The notes below the pieces were generated by a model. That model ran no database searches, had not been told where the DNA came from, and was given only the letters and a program-made list of their open reading frames with translations. A program made the position numbers and the translations under genes. From Candidatus Methylomirabilota bacterium (GTDB lineage Bacteria > Methylomirabilota > Methylomirabilia > Methylomirabilales > Methylomirabilaceae): a stretch of 64,000 bases of DNA. Of the stretch, positions 35,409 through 43,952 are shown in pieces (within the stretch, counting starts at the first letter, position 1; each line of letters starts with the position of its first letter). Location of the stretch: contig JAGWQH010000036.1 of the NCBI GenBank assembly GCA_028870115.1, forward strand, positions 1 through 64,000, written 5' to 3'.

Positions 35409-36221
35409 ATGGGTTTCTTTGGCTCATTGTTTGAGAGTGGTGGGAAGTCTGCTGAAAAGCTCATCGAGGCGTCCAAATCTGGATCCACCGAAAAAGTCAA
35501 GAGCCTGTTAGCTGAAGGCGCTGATGTGAACGCGAGGGACCAAGATGGCTGGACTGCCCTGATGCATGCGTCCTGGCACGGGCATTCCGGGATTTCACAG
35601 ATGCTGCTCAATAAAGGCGCTGATGTCAACGCCAAGGCTAGTGATGGCGGGACCGCTCTGATGCGGGCGGCTGAGCGAGGGCATTCCGGGGTCGCAGGGC
35701 TTCTGCTCAATCAAGGCGCTGATGTCAATGCCAAGGCTAGTGATGGCGGGACCGCCACGATGCGGGCGTCTTGGTATGGACAAACCGGAGTTGTAGGGCT
35801 GCTGCTCAATCAAGGCGCTGATGTGAACGCAAGCAATGATGGTGGCGACACGGCCCTGATGCGTGCGTCTGAGAAAGGTCATGTCGAGGTTGCGGAGTTG
35901 CTGCTCAATCAAGGCGCTGATGTGAACGCAAGCGATAATGATGGCGAGACGGCCCTGATGCGTGCAGCCTTGAGTGGTCATTCCGGGGTCGCAGAGCTGC
36001 TTCTCAATAAAGGGGCCGATGTGAATGCGAGGGATAATAATCGCCTAACGGCCTTGATATATTCGTCTGGGAATGGGCATTCCGAGGTTGCGGAGTTGCT
36101 GCTCAATAAAGGCGCTGATGTCAACGCCAAGGCTAGTAATGGCGGGACGGCCCTGATGTATGCGTCTTCGAATCATCATCCGAAAGTTGCTGAACTGCTG
36201 GAGAAGCACGGAGCGCGCTAA
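35409..36221 (+). CDS. Ankyrin-repeat protein
   Basis: This 270-residue protein has a short N-terminal segment (MGFFGSLFESGGKSAEKLIE) followed by about seven to eight ankyrin repeats of 33 residues. Each has the TALM-ASxxGHxxVAxLLLNxGADVNA pattern. There is no signal peptide or membrane segment. Ankyrin stacks bind other proteins, so this may be an inhibitor or adaptor; the partner is unknown. Several repeats are nearly identical at the DNA level (for example the GCTGATGTCAACGCCAAGGC block), which suggests recent expansion. GGAAGTTAT precedes the ATG. Confidence 0.85.
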   Translation: MGFFGSLFESGGKSAEKLIEASKSGSTEKVKSLLAEGADVNARDQDGWTALMHASWHGHSGISQMLLNKGADVNAKASDGGTALMRAAERGHSGVAGLLLNQGADVNAKASDGGTATMRASWYGQTGVVGLLLNQGADVNASNDGGDTALMRASEKGHVEVAELLLNQGADVNASDNDGETALMRAALSGHSGVAELLLNKGADVNARDNNRLTALIYSSGNGHSEVAELLLNKGADVNAKASNGGTALMYASSNHHPKVAELLEKHGAR

Positions 36222-36540
36222 GAAAAAGGCACCGAGTTTCAAACATTGACATTTCTCTCTATGACGACATAGGTCGCGGGCAGTGTGTCACAGTTCTGCG
36301 TGTGTGCCAGGTATGACACAGAACAAGCGAGGTGAGAGTTCTCGCGCCAGGTGATTGCGGAGCCGACCTGCTTAACGGCCACTGGAAAACGATAAGCCAA
36401 CCGATCCGCGTCCAGCGGGAGGAATCTGTCACAGCCCTTTGGGGTACGGTGAGCCCCAAGGGGCTGTCCTGTTTCCAGGGGACCCTCCCGGAGCATCTGA
36501 AGCAGGCAACAAAGCCTTGACGTGTAGTGACATTGTCGGT
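36222..36540. other. Non-coding stretch with hairpin element copy 1
   Basis: This gap between the ankyrin gene and the broken brnT carries the first copy of a duplicated hairpin element (36391-36504). The preceding sequence also resembles that before copy 2 (for example TATGACACAGA followed by TCTCGCGCC). No supported gene. Confidence 0.5.
36391..36504 (+). repeat. Duplicated hairpin element, copy 1
   Basis: About 114 bp, matching 37300-37414 closely. Its core is a stem ACAGCCCTTTGGGG / CCCCAAGGGGCTGT around a nine-base loop, followed by a conserved CCTGTTTCCAGGGGACC. In copy 2 the stem positions that differ keep G-C or G-U pairing over most of the arm, which hints at a conserved RNA or DNA fold. 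Confidence 0.6.
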
Positions 36541-36852
36541 ATGTCGTACATACGGGTACAATTTGCTTTGTCTGGGACGAACGAAAAAACGCCATCAACA
36601 AGAAAAAGCATGGCGTCTCATTCGAAGAAGGCCAGATAGTATTCGCCGATGATAATGCCTTGTTCATGCATGCATGATCCCGACCACTCGGAAGATGAAG
36701 ACCGATTTCTTCTTTTGGGCCTCAGCGCGATTGCCCGACTGCTTGTGGTATGTCACTGTTATCGAGAAGAATCGGATACAGTCCGCATAATCTCTGTCTG
36801 GAAGGCCACTAAATCAGAGACATCACAATATATGCGAAGGAGGAGAATATGA
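36541..36852 (+). pseudogene. brnT: Broken BrnT ribonuclease toxin
   Basis: The BrnT sequence can be read only by changing frame. MSYIRVQF from ATG 36541 is in one frame. FVWDERKNAINKKKHGVSFE and the following GQIVFADDNALFMH are in another. DPDHSEDEDRFLLLGL through RIISVWKATKSE to the TGA at 36852 return to the first. The breaks coincide with short tandem duplications: a 5-base one in TTTGCTTTG near 36562-36570 and a 4-base GCAT duplication near 36669-36676. The two insertions sum to nine, which restores the frame but leaves a stop (TGA) in the middle. The toxin is therefore probably dead. Its last codons overlap brnA in ATGA. Confidence 0.8.
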
Positions 36853-37067
36853 GAAAGGGATATGACTTTTCAAAGGCAACAAGGAATCCTTACGCCAAGC
36901 GCGTGAAGAGACAGCTCACCATCCGGGTAGACGATGCAACCATCGAATATTTTAGAAAACTCGCTGAAGAGGTAAGCGTCCCGTATCAAACGCTAATCAA
37001 TATGTATCTTCGTGATTGTGCGGCGTCACGGCGTCGATTAGCAATGAAGTGGATACCTGCAGCATAA
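36849..37067 (+). CDS. brnA: BrnA-type antitoxin
   Basis: This 72-residue protein has the BrnA ribbon-helix-helix DNA-binding core (KRQLTIRVDDATIEYFRKLA, then VPYQTLINMYLRDCA). In intact modules BrnA neutralises BrnT and represses the brnTA promoter. A strong GGAGGAGAAT precedes the ATG, which overlaps the stop of the broken toxin. The antitoxin frame itself is intact, so it may persist as an orphan regulator. Confidence 0.85.
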   Translation: MRKGYDFSKATRNPYAKRVKRQLTIRVDDATIEYFRKLAEEVSVPYQTLINMYLRDCAASRRRLAMKWIPAA

Positions 37068-37299
37068 CATCGGCCAACCATTGCCTACACACGGATGGCC
37101 GTCAACCTCCGGCTGCCAACGACCAGCGAGGCATACGAGTGTGTCAGGCATGACACAGAGCGAGCGAAGCAAGAGTCCTCGCGCCGAGCCAACCCGCCTA
37201 CCAGCAGGCGGGAGGCGAGGAGCAGAGCAAAAGCCTGCTCTGAGCCTGCCGAAGGGGTGTCACCGCGAGGTGGGGTGGTCATAGCAGCCAGAGAGAGCC

Positions 37300-37414
37300 G
37301 ATAAGCCAACCGCACCAGCGCTCAGCGGGAGGAATCTGTCACAGCCCCTTGGGATACGGGAAGCCCCAAAGGGCTGTCCTGTTTCCAGGGGACCCTCCCG
37401 GAGTTTCTGAAGCA
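37300..37414 (+). repeat. Duplicated hairpin element, copy 2
   Basis: About 115 bp, matching 36391-36504. The stem here reads ACAGCCCCTTGGGA / CCCCAAAGGGCTGT. It lies just upstream of the promoter-bearing direct repeat that precedes the AIPR gene. Confidence 0.6.
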
Positions 37415-37453
37415 AGAGGTGGCGAGACTGACCGGTGTTTGTCCCATCTCGGC

Positions 37454-37510
37454 CGTGAAGATATCCCTTGCTAACTACTGAAGAACACAATAGAATCCGC
37501 CTTAACTACA
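37454..37510 (+). promoter_or_regulatory. 57-bp direct repeat carrying a promoter, copy 2 (upstream of the AIPR gene)
   Basis: TTGCTA (37468-37473) and TAGAAT (37491-37496), 17 bp apart, are conserved with copy 1 at 35015-35071. Transcription would start near 37503, about 60 bases before the AIPR ATG. Confidence 0.6.
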
Positions 37511-37562
37511 TGAATCGCCTAATCGGGATAGACAAATCAGTATGCTCAATCAGGGAGGGTAC

Positions 37563-39413
37563 ATGGACTCGACCCTTGTCCGAACACAGGTAGAGGCATT
37601 TCGCGTAAAGACGGCCTATGGCGGGAAGGCCGAGGATTGTTTCCCTGCGTGGTATCTGACCCGCAGGTTTCAGATTCCCGAGACGGTAGCCATCGCGCAA
37701 ACTTCGGACCCCGCACTTGAGTCAGGCCCCAAGGGGCATGACTCTGCGATCGATGCCTTTCATCTGCACCGCAACGAAGGTCGCAATCGCCTTGTGATCA
37801 TCCAGAGCAAGTACACCATCAAGCATGCCCTGATCGCCGAGAGCTTTCGGGAAGTTGCAAGAAAGGGAGTCCCACTGGTGGCTAGGCTCCTTCGAGGCGA
37901 GGAAAGCATCGCCCTTCTGGAGAACAAGGTGGTCGTGAATCTACGTGCAACGCTAAACCGGCTTTCACACGAAGAGCGTAGTGCGCTCGCCATCGACTTT
38001 GTCGTTATCCATCTTTCCGGCGAAGATCCGGAGTATATCTATAAGAAGACGGAGCCGGCGCGCGCCATGCTGCTTGAGGCAGCATCGGAGCACCTCTCCG
38101 AGCACACCGTCACAACGTCGTTTCTGGGACCCGCCGATTTCGCGTTCCATGTCGCGGACGTACAGGCACCGCCCGTCTGGTCAAACTTGACGCTAGAGGC
38201 AGTCTCGTGCAGGACGACTCATTCGGGACAGGATGCAGCCTTTTTCTACGGCATAGGGGTCCTTGCGGAGTTGGTCAAGTTATACAACGAGAGACGTAGC
38301 GAGCTTTTCTCTAAGAACATCCGCTACTTTATCAGCAGAAAGGCAAATGTCGAGACCGGACCATCGGGCAAGATTCGAGAGACACTCAAGCGCCTTGTGA
38401 CGCAAGGAGAGGATTCGCCTGAGTTGTTCGCATTCTACCACAATGGGGTGACGATCTTTGCCCGCGAGGCGGAAGTCGACAATGGGCTCTGCAGGGTGCG
38501 CGACCCGTATGTTTTGAATGGTTGTCAGACGATAAAGACAGCCCATATGTTCGCAACGGACGCATCTGCCAAGGGGAAGCTCAACGAGGATCTTTGGAAG
38601 CGTGTTCGCATTCCTGTTCGCGTGATTACGACAAAGAGCGAAGAACTCGTGAGGCGGGTCACCGTTGCGAACAACCGCCAAAACTCGATTTCCGCCGCTG
38701 CACTCCGGGCGAACGACTCGGAACAACTCGAACTGGAGCAACGCTTTCGTAGGCACAATATATTCTACCAGCGACAGGAGGGCGCTTTTGAGCAGCTGGA
38801 GCGAACGAACCCGGAGCTTCTCGCAGACATCTATGCCCAGACGGCTGGCTCCTATGTTTCGATCGTGGATCTCGCCCGATCCATCGCTGCGGTAGCAGGA
38901 GAGATCCACGCAGCCCATCATCCGAATGACATCTTCGAAAGTGATAGGTTGTACGCGAAGACGTTCGCGCCATCCCACGTGAGTTCTATAGCGTTTTGTG
39001 TCTTTCTTCAGAATCTTCACAATGTCCTCGGTGTGGTGCTCAAAAAGAACCTTGACCTTGAGCCTAACCCAGGGGCCCCGAAGCCGAGCAGCCTCACTTA
39101 CTATACAATGGCGCTGCTCACACGCTACCTGGCAAAGGAGGAGAGGCACGGCGACATCATAACTTTCGGAACAACCCTCTGGGGAGGCAAGAAACTCTTT
39201 CGAGAGAAGGTCTGTTCTTGGTTGGATAATTACCACTCTAAAGTCAAGCGTGAATTGAAGGACCGTTTCATGTCCCTAGAAAGTAAATCGAATGAGAATA
39301 TGGCCTCGGCATATCAAAGTTGTCTGGCTACGCTGAAACTGTCGCAGGTGGACCCATTTAAGGCCTTCGAGAACCTTGATAATGAAATTGAATGGGCCGC
39401 ACCCGAGGAATAG
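37563..39413 (+). CDS. AIPR-family (abortive phage resistance) protein
   Basis: This 616-residue protein matches the AIPR family at its core: FAFYHNGVTIFAREAEV, DPYVLNGCQTIKTAHMFA, RVITTKSEELVRRVTVANNR and QNSISAAALRANDSEQLELE. The N-terminal part has a nuclease-like pattern, D60/D64 in GHDSAIDAFHL and VIIQSKYT with Q81 and K83, resembling a PD-(D/E)XK site in which Glu is replaced by Gln. AIPR proteins were first linked to abortive phage infection. ATG 37563 follows AGGGAGGG; an upstream in-frame start at 37542 lacks one. It is a stand-alone gene behind a promoter repeat. Confidence 0.8.
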   Translation: MDSTLVRTQVEAFRVKTAYGGKAEDCFPAWYLTRRFQIPETVAIAQTSDPALESGPKGHDSAIDAFHLHRNEGRNRLVIIQSKYTIKHALIAESFREVARKGVPLVARLLRGEESIALLENKVVVNLRATLNRLSHEERSALAIDFVVIHLSGEDPEYIYKKTEPARAMLLEAASEHLSEHTVTTSFLGPADFAFHVADVQAPPVWSNLTLEAVSCRTTHSGQDAAFFYGIGVLAELVKLYNERRSELFSKNIRYFISRKANVETGPSGKIRETLKRLVTQGEDSPELFAFYHNGVTIFAREAEVDNGLCRVRDPYVLNGCQTIKTAHMFATDASAKGKLNEDLWKRVRIPVRVITTKSEELVRRVTVANNRQNSISAAALRANDSEQLELEQRFRRHNIFYQRQEGAFEQLERTNPELLADIYAQTAGSYVSIVDLARSIAAVAGEIHAAHHPNDIFESDRLYAKTFAPSHVSSIAFCVFLQNLHNVLGVVLKKNLDLEPNPGAPKPSSLTYYTMALLTRYLAKEERHGDIITFGTTLWGGKKLFREKVCSWLDNYHSKVKRELKDRFMSLESKSNENMASAYQSCLATLKLSQVDPFKAFENLDNEIEWAAPEE

Positions 39414-39609
39414 GAATGGGGCGTGCTGAACTCGCGATGGAGCTACCAGTGGGCCGCCATGGGTGTAGGCGGTTACGTGAAACTCCGCGGTAGACGGCCC
39501 GCCGTATCTCATTGTGAAATTGGTTTGAGTCACCGACAAGAGTCGCACTATGTCAATTAGCTATCCGCTAGCACATGGAGTGGCTCACTAGCCATCCAGG
39601 AGGTACATC

Positions 39610-40041
39610 ATGAACGTTTCAAAGCGTACGTCTCGATCAGCATTTGCCTTGGCTCTGCTCCTGCTCGTGGTCGGGCCCTCGACCTACGCGGCGCACGCCG
39701 CCGGCCAAGCCCGCGTGTTCTTTACCTCGCCGCGCGATGGTGCGACCGTTATCAGTCCAGTGAAGGTCACAATGGGTGCAGAGAACTTTGGCATCGAACC
39801 CGCCGGGAAAGTCAAGGCTGGAGCGGGTCATCTTCACATCATGGTGGACACTGACTGCGTAGCCGCCGGCAAGGTAGTGCCGGCGGATGCCACCCACCTG
39901 CACTACGGTAAGGGGCAGATGGAAGCTGAACTGGCCTTGTCATCCGGTACCCACACCCTGTGTTTACAGGCCGCTGACGGGGCACATATTGCACTGGCGG
40001 GTGCCGGTATGACGCAGAAAATCACCCTCACCGTGAAGTGA
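39610..40041 (+). CDS. Secreted DUF4399 protein
   Basis: This 143-residue protein has a signal peptide (FALALLLLVVGPSTYAAHAA). The mature DUF4399 domain has VFFTSPRDGATVISPVKVTMG, AGHLHIMVDTDC, and the closing SSGTHTLCLQAADGAHIAL. These small periplasmic or secreted proteins have no established function; the clustered His residues could bind metal. AGGAGG lies upstream of the ATG. It precedes the acyl-CoA genes by a short gap but need not be in their pathway. Confidence 0.82.
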   Translation: MNVSKRTSRSAFALALLLLVVGPSTYAAHAAGQARVFFTSPRDGATVISPVKVTMGAENFGIEPAGKVKAGAGHLHIMVDTDCVAAGKVVPADATHLHYGKGQMEAELALSSGTHTLCLQAADGAHIALAGAGMTQKITLTVK

Positions 40042-40078
40042 CGAGGCAGTCGAAGATAAAATGGAATCGGAGGGAGCC

Positions 40079-40861
40079 ATGGACTTCCAGACGCTTGAAT
40101 TGCAGATGGAGGGCAGCCTCGCGATCATCACATTGAACCGCCCAAAGGCGCTGAATGCGATCAATCTGGCGATGGTCGGGGAGTTGGAACAGGCGGTACG
40201 CCAGGTCCGGGACGACCCGGGCGTCCGGGTGGTGGTGATCACGGGCGCAGGGGACAAGGCGTTCGCTGCCGGGGCCGACATCACCGAGTTCAAGGCGATG
40301 AGCCCGATTGACGCGTGGATGTTTGTCCGGCGCCTCCAGCAGCTCTTTCTGGAGATCGAGCGGTTGCCAAAGCCGGTCATTGCTGCGGTCAACGGGTATG
40401 CGCTGGGTGGAGGGTGCGAGCTGTTGATGGCCTGTGACATGGTCTATGCGTCGGAGGCGGCCAGGATCGGCCAGCCTGAGATCAACCTCGGGATTATCCC
40501 GGGCGCCGGAGGAACGCAACGGTTGGCGCGGCTGATCGGCAAACAGCGCGCGAAAGCGCTTGTGCTGACCGGCGAGATGATCGATGCTCAGGAGGCATGG
40601 GGTCTCGGTCTGCTGAACAAGGTCGTTCCGGCCGATCAACTGATGGTCGAGGTGAGAAAGCTTGCCGACAAGCTGGTCATGAAGGGTCCATTGGCGGTCA
40701 GAGCAGCCAAGGAGGCGATTGAGGACGGGTATGATATGGCGCTGGAGCGAGCGCTTGCCCATGAGGCTCAGTTGTTTGCGCTCTGCTTTGCGACTGAGGA
40801 CAAGGCCGAGGGCGTGAGCGCCTTCCTGGAGAAACGTCCGCCTACGTTCAAAGGAAAGTAG
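40079..40861 (+). CDS. Enoyl-CoA hydratase (crotonase family)
   Basis: This 260-residue crotonase hydrates 2-enoyl-CoA in fatty or branched-chain acyl degradation. It shows the CoA and oxyanion-hole regions AFAAGADITEF and ALGGGCELLMACD, and the second catalytic Glu in QPEINLGIIPGAGGTQRL. ATG 40079 has a GGAGGGA site five bases upstream; ATG 40061 would add six residues. Four bases separate it from the acyl-CoA dehydrogenase gene. Confidence 0.92.
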   Translation: MDFQTLELQMEGSLAIITLNRPKALNAINLAMVGELEQAVRQVRDDPGVRVVVITGAGDKAFAAGADITEFKAMSPIDAWMFVRRLQQLFLEIERLPKPVIAAVNGYALGGGCELLMACDMVYASEAARIGQPEINLGIIPGAGGTQRLARLIGKQRAKALVLTGEMIDAQEAWGLGLLNKVVPADQLMVEVRKLADKLVMKGPLAVRAAKEAIEDGYDMALERALAHEAQLFALCFATEDKAEGVSAFLEKRPPTFKGK

Positions 40862-40865
40862 CCGA

Positions 40866-42005
40866 ATGAAGTTCGAGCTGACTGAGGAACAGCGCCTGTT
40901 TCGGGAGATGGTACGCGACTTCGCCGCCAGAGAGGTCGCGCCGCTGGCCAAGCAGGTGGACGAAGAAGGGCTCTTCCCGCAGGAGACGGTCAAGAAGATG
41001 GGAGAGCTCGGGCTGATGGGCGTGGCGATCCCCACGGAATACGGCGGCGCCGGGTCGGACAATGTGTGCTACGCTATCGGTATGGAGGAGATCGCTCGAG
41101 CCTGCGCCTCAACCAGCGTCATTATGTCGGTTAACAACTCGCTGGTTGCCGATGCCCTGTATAAGTTCGGGTCGGAGGCCCAAAAGCAGCGCTACCTGAT
41201 CCCGCTGGCCGGCGGTAAGCTGCTCGGCTGCTTTGCGCTCAGCGAGCCGGGCGCCGGATCGGATGCGTCGGCCCAGCAGACCATGGTCGTCAGGGAGGGC
41301 GAGACATTCATCCTGAACGGGACGAAGAACTTCATTACGAATGCCTTGGAGGCTGATCTGGCGCTGGTCTTTGCCACGATCGATCGCCGTCTTCGAGCCA
41401 AAGGGGTCTGTGCCTTCCTGGTGGAGAAGGGCACGCCGGGCTTCACCATCTCGAAGGTGGAGAAAAAATTGGGGCTCCACGGTACCAGTTGCTGTCAGGT
41501 CGTCTTCGAACAGTGCCGCGTACCTGCCGACAACCTGCTGGGCGAGCTTGGGCAGGGGTTCAGGATCGCCATGATTACTCTTGATGCCGGCCGGATCGGC
41601 ATCGCGGCGCAGGCGGTGGGGATCGCCCAGGCGGCGCTGGACATCTCGATCAGGTACGCCAAGGAGCGGGTCGCCTTCGACAAGCCGATTGCGTCGTTTC
41701 AGGCGATACAATGGATGATCGCTGATATGGCGGTGCAGATAGAAGCGGCGAGGCTGCTCACCTATCGGGCGGCCTGGCTGAAGGATAAGGGGCTTCGGCA
41801 TACCAAGGAATCGGCGATGGCGAAGCTGTTCGCGTCGGAGACCGCCAGTCGGGCCGCTACGAAGGCGCTCCAGATTCACGGCGGCTACGGCTATCTCTAT
41901 GATTTTCCGGCCCAGCGGCTATTCCGCGACGCCCGCATCACTGAGATCTACGAGGGAACGTCTGAGATTCAGCGGCTGGTAATCGCGCATCAATTGCTGA
42001 ATTAG
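40866..42005 (+). CDS. Acyl-CoA dehydrogenase
   Basis: This 379-residue flavoprotein oxidises an acyl-CoA to the 2-enoyl-CoA and passes electrons to ETF. It has LGCFALSEPGAGSDASAQQT, FILNGTKNFITNA, the QIHGGYGYLYDFPAQRLFRD segment, and the catalytic Glu in RITEIYEGTSEIQRLVI. The C-terminal Glu position suits short-chain or branched dehydrogenases, but chain length cannot be fixed. It lies between the crotonase gene and, after a palindromic repeat, the ETF genes. Confidence 0.94.
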   Translation: MKFELTEEQRLFREMVRDFAAREVAPLAKQVDEEGLFPQETVKKMGELGLMGVAIPTEYGGAGSDNVCYAIGMEEIARACASTSVIMSVNNSLVADALYKFGSEAQKQRYLIPLAGGKLLGCFALSEPGAGSDASAQQTMVVREGETFILNGTKNFITNALEADLALVFATIDRRLRAKGVCAFLVEKGTPGFTISKVEKKLGLHGTSCCQVVFEQCRVPADNLLGELGQGFRIAMITLDAGRIGIAAQAVGIAQAALDISIRYAKERVAFDKPIASFQAIQWMIADMAVQIEAARLLTYRAAWLKDKGLRHTKESAMAKLFASETASRAATKALQIHGGYGYLYDFPAQRLFRDARITEIYEGTSEIQRLVIAHQLLN

Positions 42006-42026
42006 AATAGATATGCAAGAGGCTGT

Positions 42027-42116
42027 GTCATTGCGAGGCGAAGCCGAAGCAATCTCACAGTCCTTCAGGACAACGGCGGTGAGATTGCTACGCTCCCGTT
42101 GGTCGCTCGCAACGAC
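42027..42116. repeat. Palindromic dispersed repeat, GTCATTGCGAGC family
   Basis: GTCATTGCGAG at the left end and GCTCGCAACGAC at the right end flank inner arms AAGCAATCTCAC / GTGAGATTGCTACGC. It fills the gap between the acyl-CoA dehydrogenase and etfB genes without breaking either. Confidence 0.75.
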
Positions 42117-42127
42117 AGGAAGGAGCT

Positions 42128-42934
42128 ATGCCACTGAATATCGTTGTGTGTATCAAGCAGATTATCGATCCCGAGATTCCGATGAGCCAGTTCATGATCG
42201 ATCCCCGGACCAAGCGACAGGTCCAGGGGAACAACCCGCTGGTCATCAGTCCGTATGACGCTAATGCGCTCGAGGTGGCGATTCAGCTCAAGGAGAAGCA
42301 GGGCGCCACGGTGACGGCCATCAGTATCGGCGGCGCAACCGCGATGACCGCGCTGAGAAGCGCGTTGTCGATGGGCGCCCACGAGGCGATCCTGGTCAAT
42401 GAGCCGCTTCTGGTGGGCTCTGATCAGCGGGGGATTGCCCATGCGCTGGCGAACACGATCCGGAAGGCGGGCGCATATGACCTGATTCTGACCGGCTGCG
42501 AGTCGGGGGACTGGGCAGATCGGGCCGTCCCGGCCTTTCTGGCTGAAGAGCTCGAGATCGGGTATGTCGGATATGTCACCCGGATCGAGGTGAAGGATGG
42601 ACAGGTGGTCGTTCGTCGAGTGGTAGAGGATGGGTATGAGCTGATCGAAGCCAAGACCCCTCTTCTAGCAGCCATCAGCTCTGACGAGACGAATGCTCCC
42701 CGCTACGCCAAGCTGAGGGATATTATGACAGCCGCCAAGAAGACGATTCCCGTCTGGAAGGCGGCGGATCTCGGGCTCGACCAGGAGAGAATCGGCTCGG
42801 GTACCGCCAAGGTCGCGATCACCGATGTCTATATCCCGGTCAAAGAGTCTAAGTGCGAAATGATCGAGGGGAATACGTCGGAGGAAAAGGCCGCGAACCT
42901 GGCGGCCAGGCTGCGCGAGCTCAAGCTGATTTGA
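42128..42934 (+). CDS. etfB: Electron transfer flavoprotein beta subunit
   Basis: This 268-residue EtfB binds AMP and, with EtfA, accepts electrons from the acyl-CoA dehydrogenase. It shows VCIKQIIDPEIPMSQF, ISPYDANALEVAIQLKE, GCESGDWADRAVPAFLAEEL and KTPLLAAISSDETN. It is followed by etfA 13 bases later. Confidence 0.93.
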   Translation: MPLNIVVCIKQIIDPEIPMSQFMIDPRTKRQVQGNNPLVISPYDANALEVAIQLKEKQGATVTAISIGGATAMTALRSALSMGAHEAILVNEPLLVGSDQRGIAHALANTIRKAGAYDLILTGCESGDWADRAVPAFLAEELEIGYVGYVTRIEVKDGQVVVRRVVEDGYELIEAKTPLLAAISSDETNAPRYAKLRDIMTAAKKTIPVWKAADLGLDQERIGSGTAKVAITDVYIPVKESKCEMIEGNTSEEKAANLAARLRELKLI

Positions 42935-42947
42935 TGAGAGGAGGGAG

Positions 42948-43937
42948 ATGCCCGGTATATTGGTGTTGGCGACGACGAAAGACGGTAGGCTCTCGCGAGA
43001 TACGCTGGAACTGCTTGCAGGCGCAAGCAGGCTGAAGGAGAAGCTGGCCCAGCCGGTGGCCGCAGCCATCTTGGGAACAGAGGTCGGTTCATACGTTCCG
43101 TTGCTGTTTGCGCACGGTGCCGATCAGGTCTATCGAGCTGAGCATCCCTTGCTTAAAGGGTATCAAGGTGATGCGTATACACTCGCCCTGCATCAGATCT
43201 GCGAGCGCGCTCAGCCGTCCGTCGTATTGCTGCCCGGCGATGTGACAGGACGCGAGCTGGGCCCGCGCCTGGCCTATCGGCTTCAGGCCGCCTTTATCGG
43301 GGAGTTCATCGATTTCGACCTGGACCAGGCATCCGGTCGGTTGCAGTTTACACGCTCGGCCTACGGGGGGAAGGCGATGGCGGTCGTCCAGCCTCGCATG
43401 AATTCGGTCGTCGCAACGGCCAAGCTCCGGACACTGGAGCCGGCCGTGCGAGAGGAGGGCCGCACGGGCGAGGAGATCCGAGTCGATGTAGTCCTAGAAG
43501 CCTCGCAGCTCAAGACGCACCTTACCAAGCGGGTCCAGGAGGAGGCGACCGGCATCAATCTGGGGGATGCCAAGATCGTGGTGAGCGGCGGGCGGGGAAT
43601 ACACGGATCGGACGGGTTCAAACTCCTCGAGGAGCTGGCGCAGGTCCTGAGGGGCGCTGTCGGCGCGTCGCGGGCCGCCACCGATGCCGGATGGGTCCCG
43701 CCATCCTGGCAGATAGGCCAGACCGGTAGGACCGTCAATCCGGAACTGTACCTTGCCTTCGGGATCTCCGGCGCGACCCAGCACGTCGCCGGAATCTCCG
43801 GCTCGAAGTGTATCGTGGCGGTGAATACTGATCCCGCGGCGCCGATCTTCAAGGTGGCCCAACTCGGCATCGTCGAAGATTGGAAGGCCGTAGCGACTGC
43901 GCTGACCCAACACTGCCGGGAACTAACGAAAAGATAA
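42948..43937 (+). CDS. etfA: Electron transfer flavoprotein alpha subunit
   Basis: This 329-residue EtfA carries FAD at its C-terminal domain: VSGGRGIHGSDGFKLLEELA, GASRAATDAGWVPPSWQIGQ, then TGRTVNPELYLAFGISGATQ. Each motif is close to the family consensus. Its partner EtfB is upstream and the likely electron acceptor, the membrane Fe-S protein, is directly downstream. Confidence 0.95.
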   Translation: MPGILVLATTKDGRLSRDTLELLAGASRLKEKLAQPVAAAILGTEVGSYVPLLFAHGADQVYRAEHPLLKGYQGDAYTLALHQICERAQPSVVLLPGDVTGRELGPRLAYRLQAAFIGEFIDFDLDQASGRLQFTRSAYGGKAMAVVQPRMNSVVATAKLRTLEPAVREEGRTGEEIRVDVVLEASQLKTHLTKRVQEEATGINLGDAKIVVSGGRGIHGSDGFKLLEELAQVLRGAVGASRAATDAGWVPPSWQIGQTGRTVNPELYLAFGISGATQHVAGISGSKCIVAVNTDPAAPIFKVAQLGIVEDWKAVATALTQHCRELTKR

Positions 43938-43952
43938 AACAGTAGTGCTGCC

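Larger units (their letters stand above)
37068..37562. other. Non-coding stretch with hairpin element copy 2 and promoter repeat copy 2
   Basis: Between brnA and the AIPR gene lie the second copies of both duplicated elements (37300-37414 and 37454-37510), plus a GC-rich inverted stretch (CCCGCCTACCAGCAGGCGGG near 37194-37213). No gene is supported. Confidence 0.55.

Noticed and set aside
35520-36210. Regularly spaced repeats that could suggest a CRISPR array
   Set aside because: The 99-base periodicity is in frame and encodes 33-residue ankyrin repeats; there are no spacers or cas genes.
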